DNA of 64,000 nt from Serratia rhizosphaerae. Lineage in GTDB: Bacteria; Pseudomonadota; Gammaproteobacteria; Enterobacterales; Enterobacteriaceae. Below, in pieces: positions 8,752-17,412 of this stretch. The translations under genes and the position numbers were made by a program. How positions within the stretch are numbered: the first letter of the stretch is position 1; each line of letters begins with the position of its first letter. The DNA is taken from the NCBI RefSeq assembly GCF_009817885.1, contig NZ_CP041764.1, positions 2,604,001 to 2,668,000 of the forward strand, written 5' to 3'. Under the pieces are notes generated by a model, which had not been told where the DNA came from, searched no databases, and worked only from the letters and a program-made list of their open reading frames with translations.

Positions 8752-9204
8752 TTAGTGGGTTTTTGACAGACGATTAACCGCTGCCTGTAAAGCAAATGTG
8801 TAACCGTCCGCGCCGAGTCCGCAGATCACGCCTACTGCAATATCAGACAGATAGGAGTGATGGCGGAAGGGCTCGCGGGCATGCACGTTGGACAGGTGGA
8901 TCTCGATAAACGGGATTTGCACCGCCAACAGCGCATCGCGCAGCGCCACGCTGGTATGGGTGAACGCCGCCGGGTTAATCAGAATGAAATCTGTGTTGCC
9001 GCGCGCCTGATGAATGCGATCGATCAGCGCGTGTTCAGCATTGGACTGCAGATGGCTTAGGGCGATGCCCAACGCGGAGGCCTGATTCTCTAATCCGTTT
9101 ACGATCTCTGCCAGCGTTGTGCTGCCGTATTTCTCCGGCTCGCGGGTCCCCAGCAGGTTCAGATTAGGGCCATTCAGAAGCAAAATGTGAGACTTGTCCG
9201 CCAT
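8752..9204 (-). CDS. aroQ: Type II 3-dehydroquinate dehydratase
   Basis: Converts 3-dehydroquinate to 3-dehydroshikimate, step three of the shikimate pathway. 150 aa, the normal size for this dodecameric enzyme. Active-site residues Y26 (in REPEKYG), H83 (in NPAAFTHTS) and H103 (in EIHLSN) are all present. The start is MADKSHILLL; an in-frame ATG 42 bp upstream adds non-conserved residues. E. coli uses the unrelated AroD; aroQ next to accBC is the arrangement in Yersinia and Serratia. Same strand as accB, probably co-transcribed. Confidence 0.96.
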   Translation of the reverse strand: MADKSHILLLNGPNLNLLGTREPEKYGSTTLAEIVNGLENQASALGIALSHLQSNAEHALIDRIHQARGNTDFILINPAAFTHTSVALRDALLAVQIPFIEIHLSNVHAREPFRHHSYLSDIAVGVICGLGADGYTFALQAAVNRLSKTH

Positions 9205-9292
9205 TGTGCTGGTATCTCCGGCAATAAAACCATCATCGTTCAACATAACCCGATGTTACCGATTTGTCACCTTTTTCGGGGAAAAATCACGC

Positions 9293-9345
9293 TGTCCTTC
9301 AGGACAAGGTCGGGCATTATAACGATATCGTAGCAATTCGCAGCT
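9293..9345 (-). promoter_or_regulatory. Candidate promoter of aroQ-accBC
   Basis: A perfect -10 hexamer TATAAT reads on the minus strand at 9316-9321, about 110 bp before aroQ. The -35 region (around 9338-9343) is a poor match, so activation or a different start is possible. A small inverted repeat, TGTCCT-tc-AGGACA (9293-9306), lies just downstream of the -10. Confidence 0.5.
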
Positions 9346-9437
9346 AAATACTGGTCTTATCAGCGAAGATATTCAACCCCTAATTGGCCGGGGTTACCCG
9401 GTTCTGTGAGATCGCACGGTGCGGAAGATGACGGTTT

Positions 9438-10037
9438 CTAACGCCACCAGGCGCGGAATTTCGGGTAACGCCACGCTAACAACAGCAATGCCAGCAGCGC
9501 GTAGATCAGCGGCTGAGGGGAAATGATTTTTACCGACCAAAGGTAGTGTATCGGCGTCAGAATCGCCACCAGATAGACGAAATTGTGCAGCCGCTGCCAG
9601 TTTTTTCCCAGGCTGCGCATCGCCCGTTGGGTCGAGGTTGCCGCCAGCGCCAGCAACAGCAGCCAGCTGACGATGCCGAGCGTCAGGTAGGGGCGTTCGA
9701 GCAGTTCCCGGCCGAGCAGCGCAATATTATTCAGCCCCAGTTCCAGGGTGGCGTAGCTGAGCAGGTGCAGCGTCGCCCAGGCAAAACACCACAGCCCCAG
9801 CAGCCGGCGGCAGCGCATCAGCATCGCCTGGCGGCTGTAGCGCGCCAGCGGGGCGACCAGCAGGGTGAGCAGCAGCAGTTTCAGCGCCATACGCCCGGTA
9901 AAATGCTGGATGTCCTTGGCCGGGTCGGCGCTCAGCCAGCCCTGATCGATCGCCAGCACCAGCCACGGCAGCGGCAGGAAGGCGGCCAGATGAATCGCGG
10001 CTTTCAGCCATTTGATATGCACAGGTTTTAAACGCAC
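9438..10037 (-). CDS. msrQ: Heme-binding membrane subunit of methionine sulfoxide reductase
   Basis: Inner-membrane b-heme protein that passes electrons from the respiratory chain to MsrP for periplasmic methionine sulfoxide repair. 199 aa, about six membrane segments, with HFTGR, CFAWATLHL and LHNFVYLVAILTPIHYLWS holding the conserved histidines. The start is a GTG directly abutting the msrP TGA (TGAGTG), so translation is likely coupled. It follows msrP as in E. coli. Confidence 0.95.
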   Translation of the reverse strand: MRLKPVHIKWLKAAIHLAAFLPLPWLVLAIDQGWLSADPAKDIQHFTGRMALKLLLLTLLVAPLARYSRQAMLMRCRRLLGLWCFAWATLHLLSYATLELGLNNIALLGRELLERPYLTLGIVSWLLLLALAATSTQRAMRSLGKNWQRLHNFVYLVAILTPIHYLWSVKIISPQPLIYALLALLLLAWRYPKFRAWWR

Positions 10038-11039
10038 TCAGAAATTCTCCCGTAGGTTCATGCCGCGATACAGCGAAGCGACCCGATCGCCATAGCCGTT
10101 AAACAGCAGCGTGGGCTGACGTTTCACATCCAGAATGCCGCCGGCGCCGATAAAGCGCTCGCTGGCCTGCGACCAGCGCGGGTGATTAACCTGAGGATTG
10201 ACGTTGGCGTAAAAACCGTACTCATTGGGCGCCGACAGGTTCCAGGTGGTCGGCGGCTGGTCACGGGTCAGGCGGATATGCACGATGGACTTGATGCCCT
10301 TGAAGCCGTATTTCCAGGGGGTGATCAGCCGCAGCGGCGCGCCGTTCTGCGGCGGCAGCGTTTTGCCGTACACGCCCACCGTCAGCAGCGCCAGCGGGTG
10401 CATGGCCTCGTCCAGACGTAAGCCTTCTACGTACGGATACTGCAGGCCGCCGCCGATAAAGCGGTCTTTCTGCCCCGGCATCTGCTCCGGATCGTAGAGC
10501 GTCTGGAAGGCGACAAAGCGCGCGTTGCTGTTTGGCTCGGCCAGCTTCAGCAGTTTGCCCAGTTCAAAACCGATCCACGGTACCACCATCGACCAGGCTT
10601 CCACACAGCGCATCCGATAAATGCGCTGTTCCAGCGGGAAGCGTTTCATCAGATCGTCGATATCGAGCGTCAGCGGTTTGGCCACCTCGCCGTCGATACG
10701 CACTTTCCAGCCTCCGGTCTTCAAACCGCCGGCGTTGGCGGCCGGATCGGCCTTATCCAGCCCGAACTCGTAGAAATTGTTGTAACCGGTGACTTTATCT
10801 TCCGGCGTCATTGCCAGCTTGGCCTGCCACTGTGGCGGCCGGCTGAATTCCAGCGCTTTGCCCGGCGGCGCTTTGGGGCGATCGTTGCCTTTAAACCAGG
10901 AGAGCAGATCGGCCTGGGCGCTAAGCGGCAGCGCCAGCGACGCGGCGCTAATCCCCAATGCCTGCAGCACTTTTCTGCGCTGATGGAACACGCTTTCCGG
11001 CGTGGCGTCAGCCTCGGTTAGTTGATGTACCTTTTTCAT
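10038..11039 (-). CDS. msrP: Periplasmic methionine sulfoxide reductase, catalytic molybdoprotein
   Basis: Molybdenum-cofactor enzyme reducing protein-bound methionine sulfoxide in the periplasm, repairing HOCl damage. The 333-aa product starts at MKKVHQL (an in-frame ATG five codons upstream is less likely). The twin-arginine signal is around R21-R22 in HQRRKVLQALG, with cleavage probably near ALPLSAQA. The molybdenum-ligand cysteine is C145 in YRMRCVEAW. Forms a two-gene operon with msrQ. Confidence 0.96.
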   Translation of the reverse strand: MKKVHQLTEADATPESVFHQRRKVLQALGISAASLALPLSAQADLLSWFKGNDRPKAPPGKALEFSRPPQWQAKLAMTPEDKVTGYNNFYEFGLDKADPAANAGGLKTGGWKVRIDGEVAKPLTLDIDDLMKRFPLEQRIYRMRCVEAWSMVVPWIGFELGKLLKLAEPNSNARFVAFQTLYDPEQMPGQKDRFIGGGLQYPYVEGLRLDEAMHPLALLTVGVYGKTLPPQNGAPLRLITPWKYGFKGIKSIVHIRLTRDQPPTTWNLSAPNEYGFYANVNPQVNHPRWSQASERFIGAGGILDVKRQPTLLFNGYGDRVASLYRGMNLRENF

Positions 11040-11132
11040 TAGCCTGTCCTCCACGGTGATGCGTTAAGCATGGCGTGAAAGCAGATCGGAAGCGAGATGC
11101 GGCGGGAAAATATGAAATTTCGCAGAACAGGG

Positions 11133-11158
11133 CGCGGGTGCGTCGGCGCGCACCCGCG
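11133..11158 (-). terminator. GC-rich hairpin after acuI
   Basis: Perfect 10-bp stem CGCGGGTGCG/CGCACCCGCG with a 6-nt loop, 8 bp past the acuI stop. No U-run follows on the minus strand, so it is a terminator-like structure rather than a classic terminator. Confidence 0.5.
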
Positions 11159-11165
11159 GACGGCG

Positions 11166-12143
11166 TCAGCGGATTTTTACCAGCGTGCGTCCGGTGACTT
11201 TATTGTCGAGCAGGTCGCGGGCTGCGGCAGGCGCCTGGTCTAGAGTAATTTCCTGCGTGGCCTGCTGATAAAAGCTGTCCGGCAGGATGCCGGCCAGACG
11301 CTCCCAGGCGGTCTGGCGCTGATGCAGCGGCGTATGCACGGAGTCGATCCCCTGCAGGCGTACGTTGCGCAGGATAAACGGCATCACGGTGGTCGGCAGC
11401 TGGTAGCCGCCGGCTAGTCCGCAGGCGGCGACGGTGCCGTTATAGTTCATCTGCGCCAGCACGCCGGCCAGCAATTTATCGCCGACGGTGTCAACGGCGC
11501 CGGCCCAGCGCTGTTTTTCCAGCGGACGCGGCGCTTCGATGTAGTCACTGCGCGGCAGTACCTCTTTGGCCCCCAGGGTTTTCAGGTAGTCGGTATTGCT
11601 GTCGCGGCCGCTGATGGCGGTCACTCGGTAACCGAGCGCCGACAGCACGGCGATGGCAGTGCTGCCGACGCCGCCGCTGGCGCCGGTTACCAGCACGTCT
11701 CCATCATCCGGGCGCACGCCGCCGTCTTCCAGCGCCATCACGCACAGCATGGCGGTCAAGCCGGCGGTGCCGATGATCATCGCCTGGCGTTCATCGAGCC
11801 CTTTCGGCAACGGCACCAGCCATTCACCGGTGACGCGCGCCTGCTCCGCCAGGCCGCCCCAATGGTTTTCTCCGACGCCCCAGCCGGTCAGCACCACGCT
11901 TTGCCCTTCGCTGAAGCGCGGATCTTTGCTGCTGCGTACCGTGCCGGCGAAATCAATCCCCGGCACCATCGGGAAGTGGCGGACGATTTTACCTTTACCG
12001 GTGATGGCCAGCGCATCTTTATAGTTGAGGCTGGACCAGTTCACATCGACCGTTACGTCGCCTTCCGGCAAGCGGTCGTCGTCGATATCCTGCACCTGGC
12101 TGATGATTTGCTCGCCGTGTTGTTCCAGTAATAATGCGCGCAT
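11166..12143 (-). CDS. acuI: Acrylyl-CoA reductase (NADPH), MDR family
   Basis: Zinc-free medium-chain dehydrogenase; the E. coli homologue AcuI (YhdH) reduces acrylyl-CoA to propionyl-CoA, probably detoxifying acrylyl-CoA. 325 aa starting MRALLLEQHGEQ. An N-terminal GroES-like fold includes WSSLNYKDALAITGKGKI. A Rossmann domain follows, with VTGASGGVGSTAIAVL (about residues 150-165). Sequence and length match E. coli AcuI throughout. Divergent from csrD. Confidence 0.94.
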   Translation of the reverse strand: MRALLLEQHGEQIISQVQDIDDDRLPEGDVTVDVNWSSLNYKDALAITGKGKIVRHFPMVPGIDFAGTVRSSKDPRFSEGQSVVLTGWGVGENHWGGLAEQARVTGEWLVPLPKGLDERQAMIIGTAGLTAMLCVMALEDGGVRPDDGDVLVTGASGGVGSTAIAVLSALGYRVTAISGRDSNTDYLKTLGAKEVLPRSDYIEAPRPLEKQRWAGAVDTVGDKLLAGVLAQMNYNGTVAACGLAGGYQLPTTVMPFILRNVRLQGIDSVHTPLHQRQTAWERLAGILPDSFYQQATQEITLDQAPAAARDLLDNKVTGRTLVKIR

Positions 12144-12505
12144 GTCACTGTCCTCTTGTTTATCTCGGTTTGCTGGCATGTTGCCGAGTCATGACCTCAG
12201 TCATAAAGATCGCGAGAATAATTCATTAAAATGATGCTTTAATCCAACTCATTTGACTATATGCATAATAGGTAAGTGATGCTCTGATAAAGAACAAAAA
12301 ATTACCGTTTAAAGGTTCCTTTCCGCGGCGAGGCTTGGTAGCTTGGATGCGCTTGAATCCGGCCGTAATGTTCCTGGCGGTATTCTGAAAAAACAGACAG
12401 TTAACCATAAAATCGGGTTATGCTGTTGCACCTTTATCGGTAGGCTGGCACCTTTTTGTTTCAATGGGTGCATACTCACTTAACCATAGCGGACAAGGCA
12501 CAGGG
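12144..12505. other. Divergent intergenic region acuI/csrD
   Basis: 362 bases without a supported gene. It holds a small inverted repeat, ATGAC-ctca-GTCAT (12191-12204), near acuI and an AT-rich stretch at 12215-12300. Close to csrD lies a direct repeat of GCACCTTT with 20-bp periodicity (12428-12435 and 12448-12455). Confidence 0.4.
12428..12455. repeat. Direct repeat GCACCTTT upstream of csrD, 20 bp apart
   Basis: Two identical octamers start 20 bp apart, about 50-78 bp upstream of the csrD start. The spacing of two helical turns fits a regulator or a promoter-overlapping site. The regulator is unknown. Confidence 0.35.
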
Positions 12506-14440
12506 ATGCGATTTACCACCAAACTCTCTGCACTGATCACCCTGCTCGTTGCGCTGGCCATGTTCTTTATGCTGATGGGGTGCTCATACAGCTTCTTTTA
12601 TGTCACTCAGGAGCGCATGGAGCGCCGCTTCGATGCGCTGGTCACTTCGCTTGACCAGTCGATGCTGCATAGCTCGCTGCAGGCGCAGACACAGTGGCTG
12701 CCGCTGGTGATGAGGCCGCTCGGCATTGTGGAACTGCGCGTTGAAAGCGCCAGCGGCATTCTGCTCAACTATGAACTGCCCGTGTTGACGGGCGAGCCCA
12801 GAGCCGCGCCCCGCAGCCATCGCTATACCTCTTTGCCGCTGATGCAACACCCCGGCAGTACGCTGAATATCACTTATCTCGATCCCTTCGCCAGCGATGG
12901 CTATTCGCTGCGTTCGACGCTGGCTGTCACGCTGGCGATTGTCGTCATGCTGGTGGTGCTGCTGTTCAGCCTGCGCTGGCTGCGTGAACAGGCCGCCGGC
13001 GAAGATCGCCTGGCCTGGCGGGCGCGGCGCATTTTGAACGGTGAGCGTGAAGAGGTGATGCAGGGCGACATGCGGGAGTGGCCGCCGAGCGTCAGCAGCG
13101 CGCTGGATCGCCTGCTGGCGGATCTGGCCGAGGCGCGTGAGGAGCGGACGCGGGTGGATACCCTGATCCGCGCTTTTGCCGCCCAGGATGCCAAAACCGG
13201 GCTGAATAACCGTCTGTTTTTCGATAACCAATTGACCACGCAACTGGAAGAAGAAGGGTCGCATGGTATTGTGATGATGGTGCGCCTGCCGGATTTTGAA
13301 ACGCTGCGTGAAACCCATGGCGCCGCAATGGTGCAGGAATTGATGTATTCGCTGGTCAATCTGCTGTCTACTTTTGTGCTGCGCTATCCTTCGGCGCTGC
13401 TGGCGCGCTATTTCCACAGCGATTTTACCGTACTGCTGCCGCACCGCACGCTGAAAGAGGCGGATGGCATTGCCGCACAGTTAGTGAACGCTATCGATGC
13501 GTTGCCTGCTACGCCGCTGATTGAGCGCGAAGCTTTTTTGCATATCGGCATTGTTGCCTACCGCAGCGGCCAGACGACCGAACAGGTGATCGACCGTGCC
13601 GAACAGGCAACGCGCCACGCTACGCTGCAGGGCGAAAACGGCTGGTATGTGTACGACAGTCAGGTGCCGGAGATGGGGCGCGGCAGCGTGAAGTGGCGTA
13701 CTCTGCTGGAGCAGATGTTGGAGCGGGGCGGCCCGCGGCTGTATCAAAAGCCGGCGGTGACGGTGAAGGGCGAGGTGCACCACCGGGAAATAATGAGTCG
13801 TGTTTATGATGGTTCTCAAGAACTGCTCCCTGCTGAATATATGCCGCTGGTGAAACAGTTCGGGCTGGCGGAGCGTTACGATCGTCTGCAGGTGAGCCGG
13901 CTCATACCGCTGCTGGCGCTGTGGCCGGAAGAGACGCTGGCGTTTCCGCTGTGTGTTGATTCATTATTACAGCGCTCGTTCCAGAACTGGCTGCGCGATA
14001 CGTTGTTACAGTGCGAAAAAAGTCATCGGCGACGCATTCTGATTGAACTTGCAGAGGCGGATGTATGTCAACATATCGACCGTTTACGCCCGGTGCTGCG
14101 TCTGATCGCGGGACTGGGCTGCCGTCTGGCGGTGTCACAGGCGGGGTTAACCGTGGTCAGTACCGCGTATATCAAGTCGTTGCAGGTGGAGATCGTGAAA
14201 CTGCATCCCGGCTTGGTGCGCAGTATTGATAAACGCGACGAGAACCAGCTATTTGTTCAGAGTCTATCTAGCGCGTGCGAAGGCACCAGCGCGCGGCTGT
14301 TTGCTGCCAGCGTGCGCACGCGCAGCGAATGGCAGACATTAAAAGAGCGTGGGATCCATGGCGGACAGGGTGACTTTCTTGCCCCGCCGGAGCCGATTGA
14401 CGTTGGGCGCAAAAAATATTCGCGTCGTTATCGCGTTTAA
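12506..14440 (+). CDS. csrD: RNase E specificity factor CsrD (degenerate GGDEF-EAL membrane protein)
   Basis: Membrane regulator that targets the CsrB and CsrC sRNAs for RNase E decay, freeing CsrA. 644 aa (E. coli 646). N-terminal membrane segment (about residues 5-30), extracytoplasmic region, a second membrane segment (about 135-155), a HAMP-like linker, then degenerate GGDEF and EAL domains. The GGDEF signature is replaced (YFHSDFTVLLP), and the EAL start HHREIMSRVYDG lacks the catalytic pattern. It is therefore not expected to make or degrade c-di-GMP. The start is MRFTTKLSAL, matching E. coli; an earlier in-frame ATG is not conserved. Confidence 0.95.
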   Translation: MRFTTKLSALITLLVALAMFFMLMGCSYSFFYVTQERMERRFDALVTSLDQSMLHSSLQAQTQWLPLVMRPLGIVELRVESASGILLNYELPVLTGEPRAAPRSHRYTSLPLMQHPGSTLNITYLDPFASDGYSLRSTLAVTLAIVVMLVVLLFSLRWLREQAAGEDRLAWRARRILNGEREEVMQGDMREWPPSVSSALDRLLADLAEAREERTRVDTLIRAFAAQDAKTGLNNRLFFDNQLTTQLEEEGSHGIVMMVRLPDFETLRETHGAAMVQELMYSLVNLLSTFVLRYPSALLARYFHSDFTVLLPHRTLKEADGIAAQLVNAIDALPATPLIEREAFLHIGIVAYRSGQTTEQVIDRAEQATRHATLQGENGWYVYDSQVPEMGRGSVKWRTLLEQMLERGGPRLYQKPAVTVKGEVHHREIMSRVYDGSQELLPAEYMPLVKQFGLAERYDRLQVSRLIPLLALWPEETLAFPLCVDSLLQRSFQNWLRDTLLQCEKSHRRRILIELAEADVCQHIDRLRPVLRLIAGLGCRLAVSQAGLTVVSTAYIKSLQVEIVKLHPGLVRSIDKRDENQLFVQSLSSACEGTSARLFAASVRTRSEWQTLKERGIHGGQGDFLAPPEPIDVGRKKYSRRYRV

Positions 14441-14762
14441 CCTGAATATTTGCGCATTTTTCACGTAGAATAACCCGTCTTTTCCCGTCGGACGTTGGTA
14501 GGTGCTTACCACCAGTGATAATCAGGGAAAATGTTAGTTTTTATGAGCTGTGTTACGCCGTTTCGCGCGTTGACAGGGGTGGTAAACTGAACCTTGGTTC
14601 AGGGAATTCAGGCCTCATCCAATTTCCGTGCATTCGAGCAGTAATAATGCAGATTATTTTCACCGAAGTAGAACGTTTTTGCGCCTTGTCGCTGCTTCGT
14701 GTGGTTGGTAAAGTAGGCGGATTTTATTTTTCGCCCCCAGCTTGCAGGATTATCCTTTAGTT
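14441..14762 (+). promoter_or_regulatory. mreB upstream region
   Basis: 322 bases between csrD and mreB. It contains a TTGACA hexamer near 14569 without a good -10 at normal spacing, and an inverted repeat TGAACC-tt-GGTTCA (14588-14601). The AGGA ribosome site (14746-14749) is an unusual 13 bases from the start and lies inside a small AGGAT-t-ATCCT inverted repeat, which could modulate MreB translation. No gene seen. Confidence 0.45.
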
Positions 14763-15806
14763 ATGTTTAAGAAATTTCGTGGCATGTTTTCCAATGACTT
14801 GTCCATCGATTTGGGTACCGCCAATACCCTTATTTATGTTAAAGGGCAAGGCATTGTACTGAATGAACCGTCGGTGGTTGCCATTCGCCAGGATCGTGCC
14901 GGTTCACCGAAGAGCGTAGCGGCTGTGGGCCATGACGCTAAACAGATGCTGGGACGTACTCCCGGTAATATCGCAGCCATTCGTCCGATGAAAGACGGCG
15001 TCATCGCCGACTTCTTTGTGACCGAAAAAATGCTGCAGCACTTTATCAAGCAGGTGCACAGCAACAGCTTTATGCGCCCAAGCCCGCGCGTGCTGGTGTG
15101 CGTGCCGGTCGGCGCCACGCAGGTTGAGCGCCGCGCCATCCGCGAATCGGCGCAGGGCGCCGGCGCGCGCGAAGTGTTCCTGATTGAAGAGCCGATGGCG
15201 GCCGCTATCGGCGCCGGCCTGCCGGTTTCCGAAGCAACCGGTTCCATGGTGGTGGATATCGGCGGCGGCACCACGGAAGTGGCGGTGATCTCACTGAACG
15301 GCGTGGTGTACTCCTCGTCGGTGCGCATTGGCGGCGACCGCTTCGATGAAGCGATTATTAACTACGTGCGCCGCAACTACGGCTCGCTGATCGGTGAAGC
15401 TACCGCAGAACGCATCAAGCATGAGATCGGCTCGGCCTATCCGGGCGATGAAGTGCGTGAGATCGAAGTACGCGGCCGCAACCTGGCCGAAGGCGTACCG
15501 CGCGGTTTTACCCTGAACTCCAATGAAATCCTTGAAGCCCTGCAGGAGCCTCTGACCGGCATCGTCAGCGCGGTAATGGTGGCGCTGGAGCAGTGTCCGC
15601 CGGAGCTGGCTTCCGATATTTCGGAACGCGGCATGGTGCTGACCGGCGGCGGCGCGTTGCTGCGCAACCTGGATCGCCTGCTGATGGAAGAAACCGGCAT
15701 TCCGGTCGTTGTTGCAGAAGATCCGCTGACCTGCGTGGCACGCGGCGGCGGCAAAGCGTTGGAAATGATCGACATGCACGGCGGCGATTTGTTCAGCGAA
15801 GAATAG
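14763..15806 (+). CDS. mreB: Rod-shape actin homologue MreB
   Basis: Bacterial actin that polymerises under the inner membrane and guides the elongasome to keep rod shape. 347 aa, same as E. coli. The N-terminal amphipathic MFKKFRGMFSNDL precedes phosphate-binding DLGTANTLIYV (residues 14-24). IGGGTTEVAV and the adenosine motif MVLTGGGALLRNLD are present. The start at MFKK is chosen over an in-frame ATG seven codons upstream. First gene of mreBCD. Confidence 0.98.
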   Translation: MFKKFRGMFSNDLSIDLGTANTLIYVKGQGIVLNEPSVVAIRQDRAGSPKSVAAVGHDAKQMLGRTPGNIAAIRPMKDGVIADFFVTEKMLQHFIKQVHSNSFMRPSPRVLVCVPVGATQVERRAIRESAQGAGAREVFLIEEPMAAAIGAGLPVSEATGSMVVDIGGGTTEVAVISLNGVVYSSSVRIGGDRFDEAIINYVRRNYGSLIGEATAERIKHEIGSAYPGDEVREIEVRGRNLAEGVPRGFTLNSNEILEALQEPLTGIVSAVMVALEQCPPELASDISERGMVLTGGGALLRNLDRLLMEETGIPVVVAEDPLTCVARGGGKALEMIDMHGGDLFSEE

Positions 15807-15816
15807 TCAGCCCCTG

Positions 15817-15864
15817 GAAGGAGGTATCGTCTAAGATCAATGCATCTTGTACGCTGCCTCCTTC
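15817..15864 (+). other. Intercistronic mRNA hairpin between mreB and mreC
   Basis: GAAGGAGG (15817-15824) pairs perfectly with CCTCCTTC (15857-15864). An inner stem AAGAT/ATCTT (15833-15837 and 15844-15848) is separated from it by two 9-nt strands. No U-run follows. It may be a processing or attenuation element lowering mreCD relative to mreB. Confidence 0.5.
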
Positions 15865-15889
15865 TGTTGTCGAGGAACTCGCATAATTT

Positions 15890-16903
15890 ATGAAGCCGAT
15901 TTTTAGCAGGGGGCCTTCCCTGCAACTGCGACTTTTTTTGGCGGTGATCGTGGCGATTGGCCTGATCGTTGCCGACAGCCGGCTCGGTACGTTCGTAAAA
16001 ATACGAAACTATATGGATACCGCAGTCAGCCCTTTCTATTTTTTGGCCAACGGGCCGCGTAAGGTTCTGGACAGCGTCTCGGAAACGCTGGCTACTCGCC
16101 AACAGTTGGAACTCGAAAATCGCGCTTTGCGGCAAGAACTGCTGCTGAAAGGCAGCGATACCCTTCTTCTCGGCCAATTCAAGCAGGAAAATGCCCGCTT
16201 GCGTGAACTGCTCGGCTCGCCGCTGCGTCAGGACGAACAAAAAATGGTCACGCAGGTGATCTCGGCCGGCTCCGATCCGTACAGCGATCAGGTGGTGATC
16301 GATAAAGGCTCCGATAACGGCGTCTACGAGGGCCAACCGGTGATCAGCGATAAAGGGGTGGTCGGTCAGGTGGTGGCGGTGGCCAAATACACCAGCCGCG
16401 TGCTGCTGATTTGCGATGCCTCCCACGCGCTGCCGATTCAGGTGCTGCGTAACGATATTCGCGTGATTGCCGCCGGCAGCGGCTGTGCCGACGATCTGCA
16501 GCTGGAGCATCTGCCGGGCAACACCGATATCCGCGTGGGTGACGTGCTGGTGACCTCGGGGTTGGGGGGGCGCTTCCCGGAAGGTTATCCGGTGGCGGTG
16601 GTTTCCTCGGTGAAAGTGGACAACCAGCGCGCCTATACGGTGATTCAGGCGCGTCCGACCGCCGGTCTGCAGCGTCTGCGTTATCTGCTGCTGCTGTGGG
16701 GGGCCGATCGCAACGGCGATATGCCGCGTCAGCCGGAGGAAGTGCACCGTGTCGCCAACGAGCGTCTGATGCAGATGATGCCGCAGGTGCTGCCGTCGGC
16801 TGACGCCATGGGGCCGCCGGCGCCGGTGCCGGCACCTGCTACCGGCGCCGTGACGCCGCCGTCGGCGGCCGCCACGCCGCCCGCCGCCGCAGGAGCGCGC
16901 TGA
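15890..16903 (+). CDS. mreC: Rod-shape determining protein MreC
   Basis: Bitopic periplasmic scaffold linking MreB and MreD with the elongation synthases. 337 aa. A membrane segment lies at about residues 12-28. A coiled coil (about 65-105) contains ATRQQLELENRALRQEL, followed by the paired beta-barrel MreC domain with VIDKGSDNGVYEGQPV. The C-terminal tail (about 300-337) is a low-complexity Pro/Ala region. Second gene of the operon; its TGA overlaps the mreD ATG. Confidence 0.97.
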   Translation: MKPIFSRGPSLQLRLFLAVIVAIGLIVADSRLGTFVKIRNYMDTAVSPFYFLANGPRKVLDSVSETLATRQQLELENRALRQELLLKGSDTLLLGQFKQENARLRELLGSPLRQDEQKMVTQVISAGSDPYSDQVVIDKGSDNGVYEGQPVISDKGVVGQVVAVAKYTSRVLLICDASHALPIQVLRNDIRVIAAGSGCADDLQLEHLPGNTDIRVGDVLVTSGLGGRFPEGYPVAVVSSVKVDNQRAYTVIQARPTAGLQRLRYLLLLWGADRNGDMPRQPEEVHRVANERLMQMMPQVLPSADAMGPPAPVPAPATGAVTPPSAAATPPAAAGAR

Positions 16904-17391
16904 TGAACCGTTACCGTAGTCACGGGCGCTGGATCATCTGGCTCTCTTTCCTGATTGCGCTGGTGCTGCAGATTATGCCGTGGCCGGAGCAGATTTATAT
17001 GTTCCGCCCTTCATGGGTGGTGCTGATTCTGATTTATTGGGTGATGGCTCTGCCGCACCGGGTCAACGTCGGCACCGGCTTTGTCTTGGGGCTGATCATG
17101 GATCTGATCCTGGGATCGACCCTGGGCGTGCGTGCGCTGGCGCTGGGCATTATCGCCTATCTGGTGGCGTTCAAATTTCAGCTGTTCCGCAATATGGCGC
17201 TGTGGCAGCAGGCGTTGATCGTGATGCTGCTGTCGCTGGCGATGGACGTGGTGGTGTTCTGGGTGGAGTTTTTAGTGATCAACGTCTCTTTCCGCCCGGA
17301 AGTGTTCTGGAGTAGTGTGGTTAACGGTATTTTATGGCCGTGGCTGTTCCTGCTGATGCGCAAGATTCGCCGCCAGTTCGCCGTACAATAA
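16903..17391 (+). CDS. mreD: Rod-shape determining membrane protein MreD
   Basis: Integral membrane partner of MreC in the elongasome. 162 aa with five to six hydrophobic segments; MNRYRSHGRWIIWLSFLIAL starts the first. Sequence and length match E. coli MreD. The start codon overlaps the mreC stop by one base, indicating coupled translation. yhdE follows after 21 bp. Confidence 0.97.
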   Translation: MNRYRSHGRWIIWLSFLIALVLQIMPWPEQIYMFRPSWVVLILIYWVMALPHRVNVGTGFVLGLIMDLILGSTLGVRALALGIIAYLVAFKFQLFRNMALWQQALIVMLLSLAMDVVVFWVEFLVINVSFRPEVFWSSVVNGILWPWLFLLMRKIRRQFAVQ

Positions 17392-17412
17392 CGACGTAAC
17401 AAGGGGAGTGTA

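Noticed and set aside
12226..12408. 60-codon minus-strand frame between acuI and csrD
   Set aside because: No ribosome site, no conserved pattern, and it lies in an AT-rich promoter region.
14515..14760. 81-codon plus-strand frame upstream of mreB
   Set aside because: Lies in the mreB leader, has no convincing ribosome site and no known counterpart.
15437..16747. Minus-strand open frame of 436 codons across mreB and mreC
   Set aside because: Runs antisense through two conserved genes and has no recognisable protein features.
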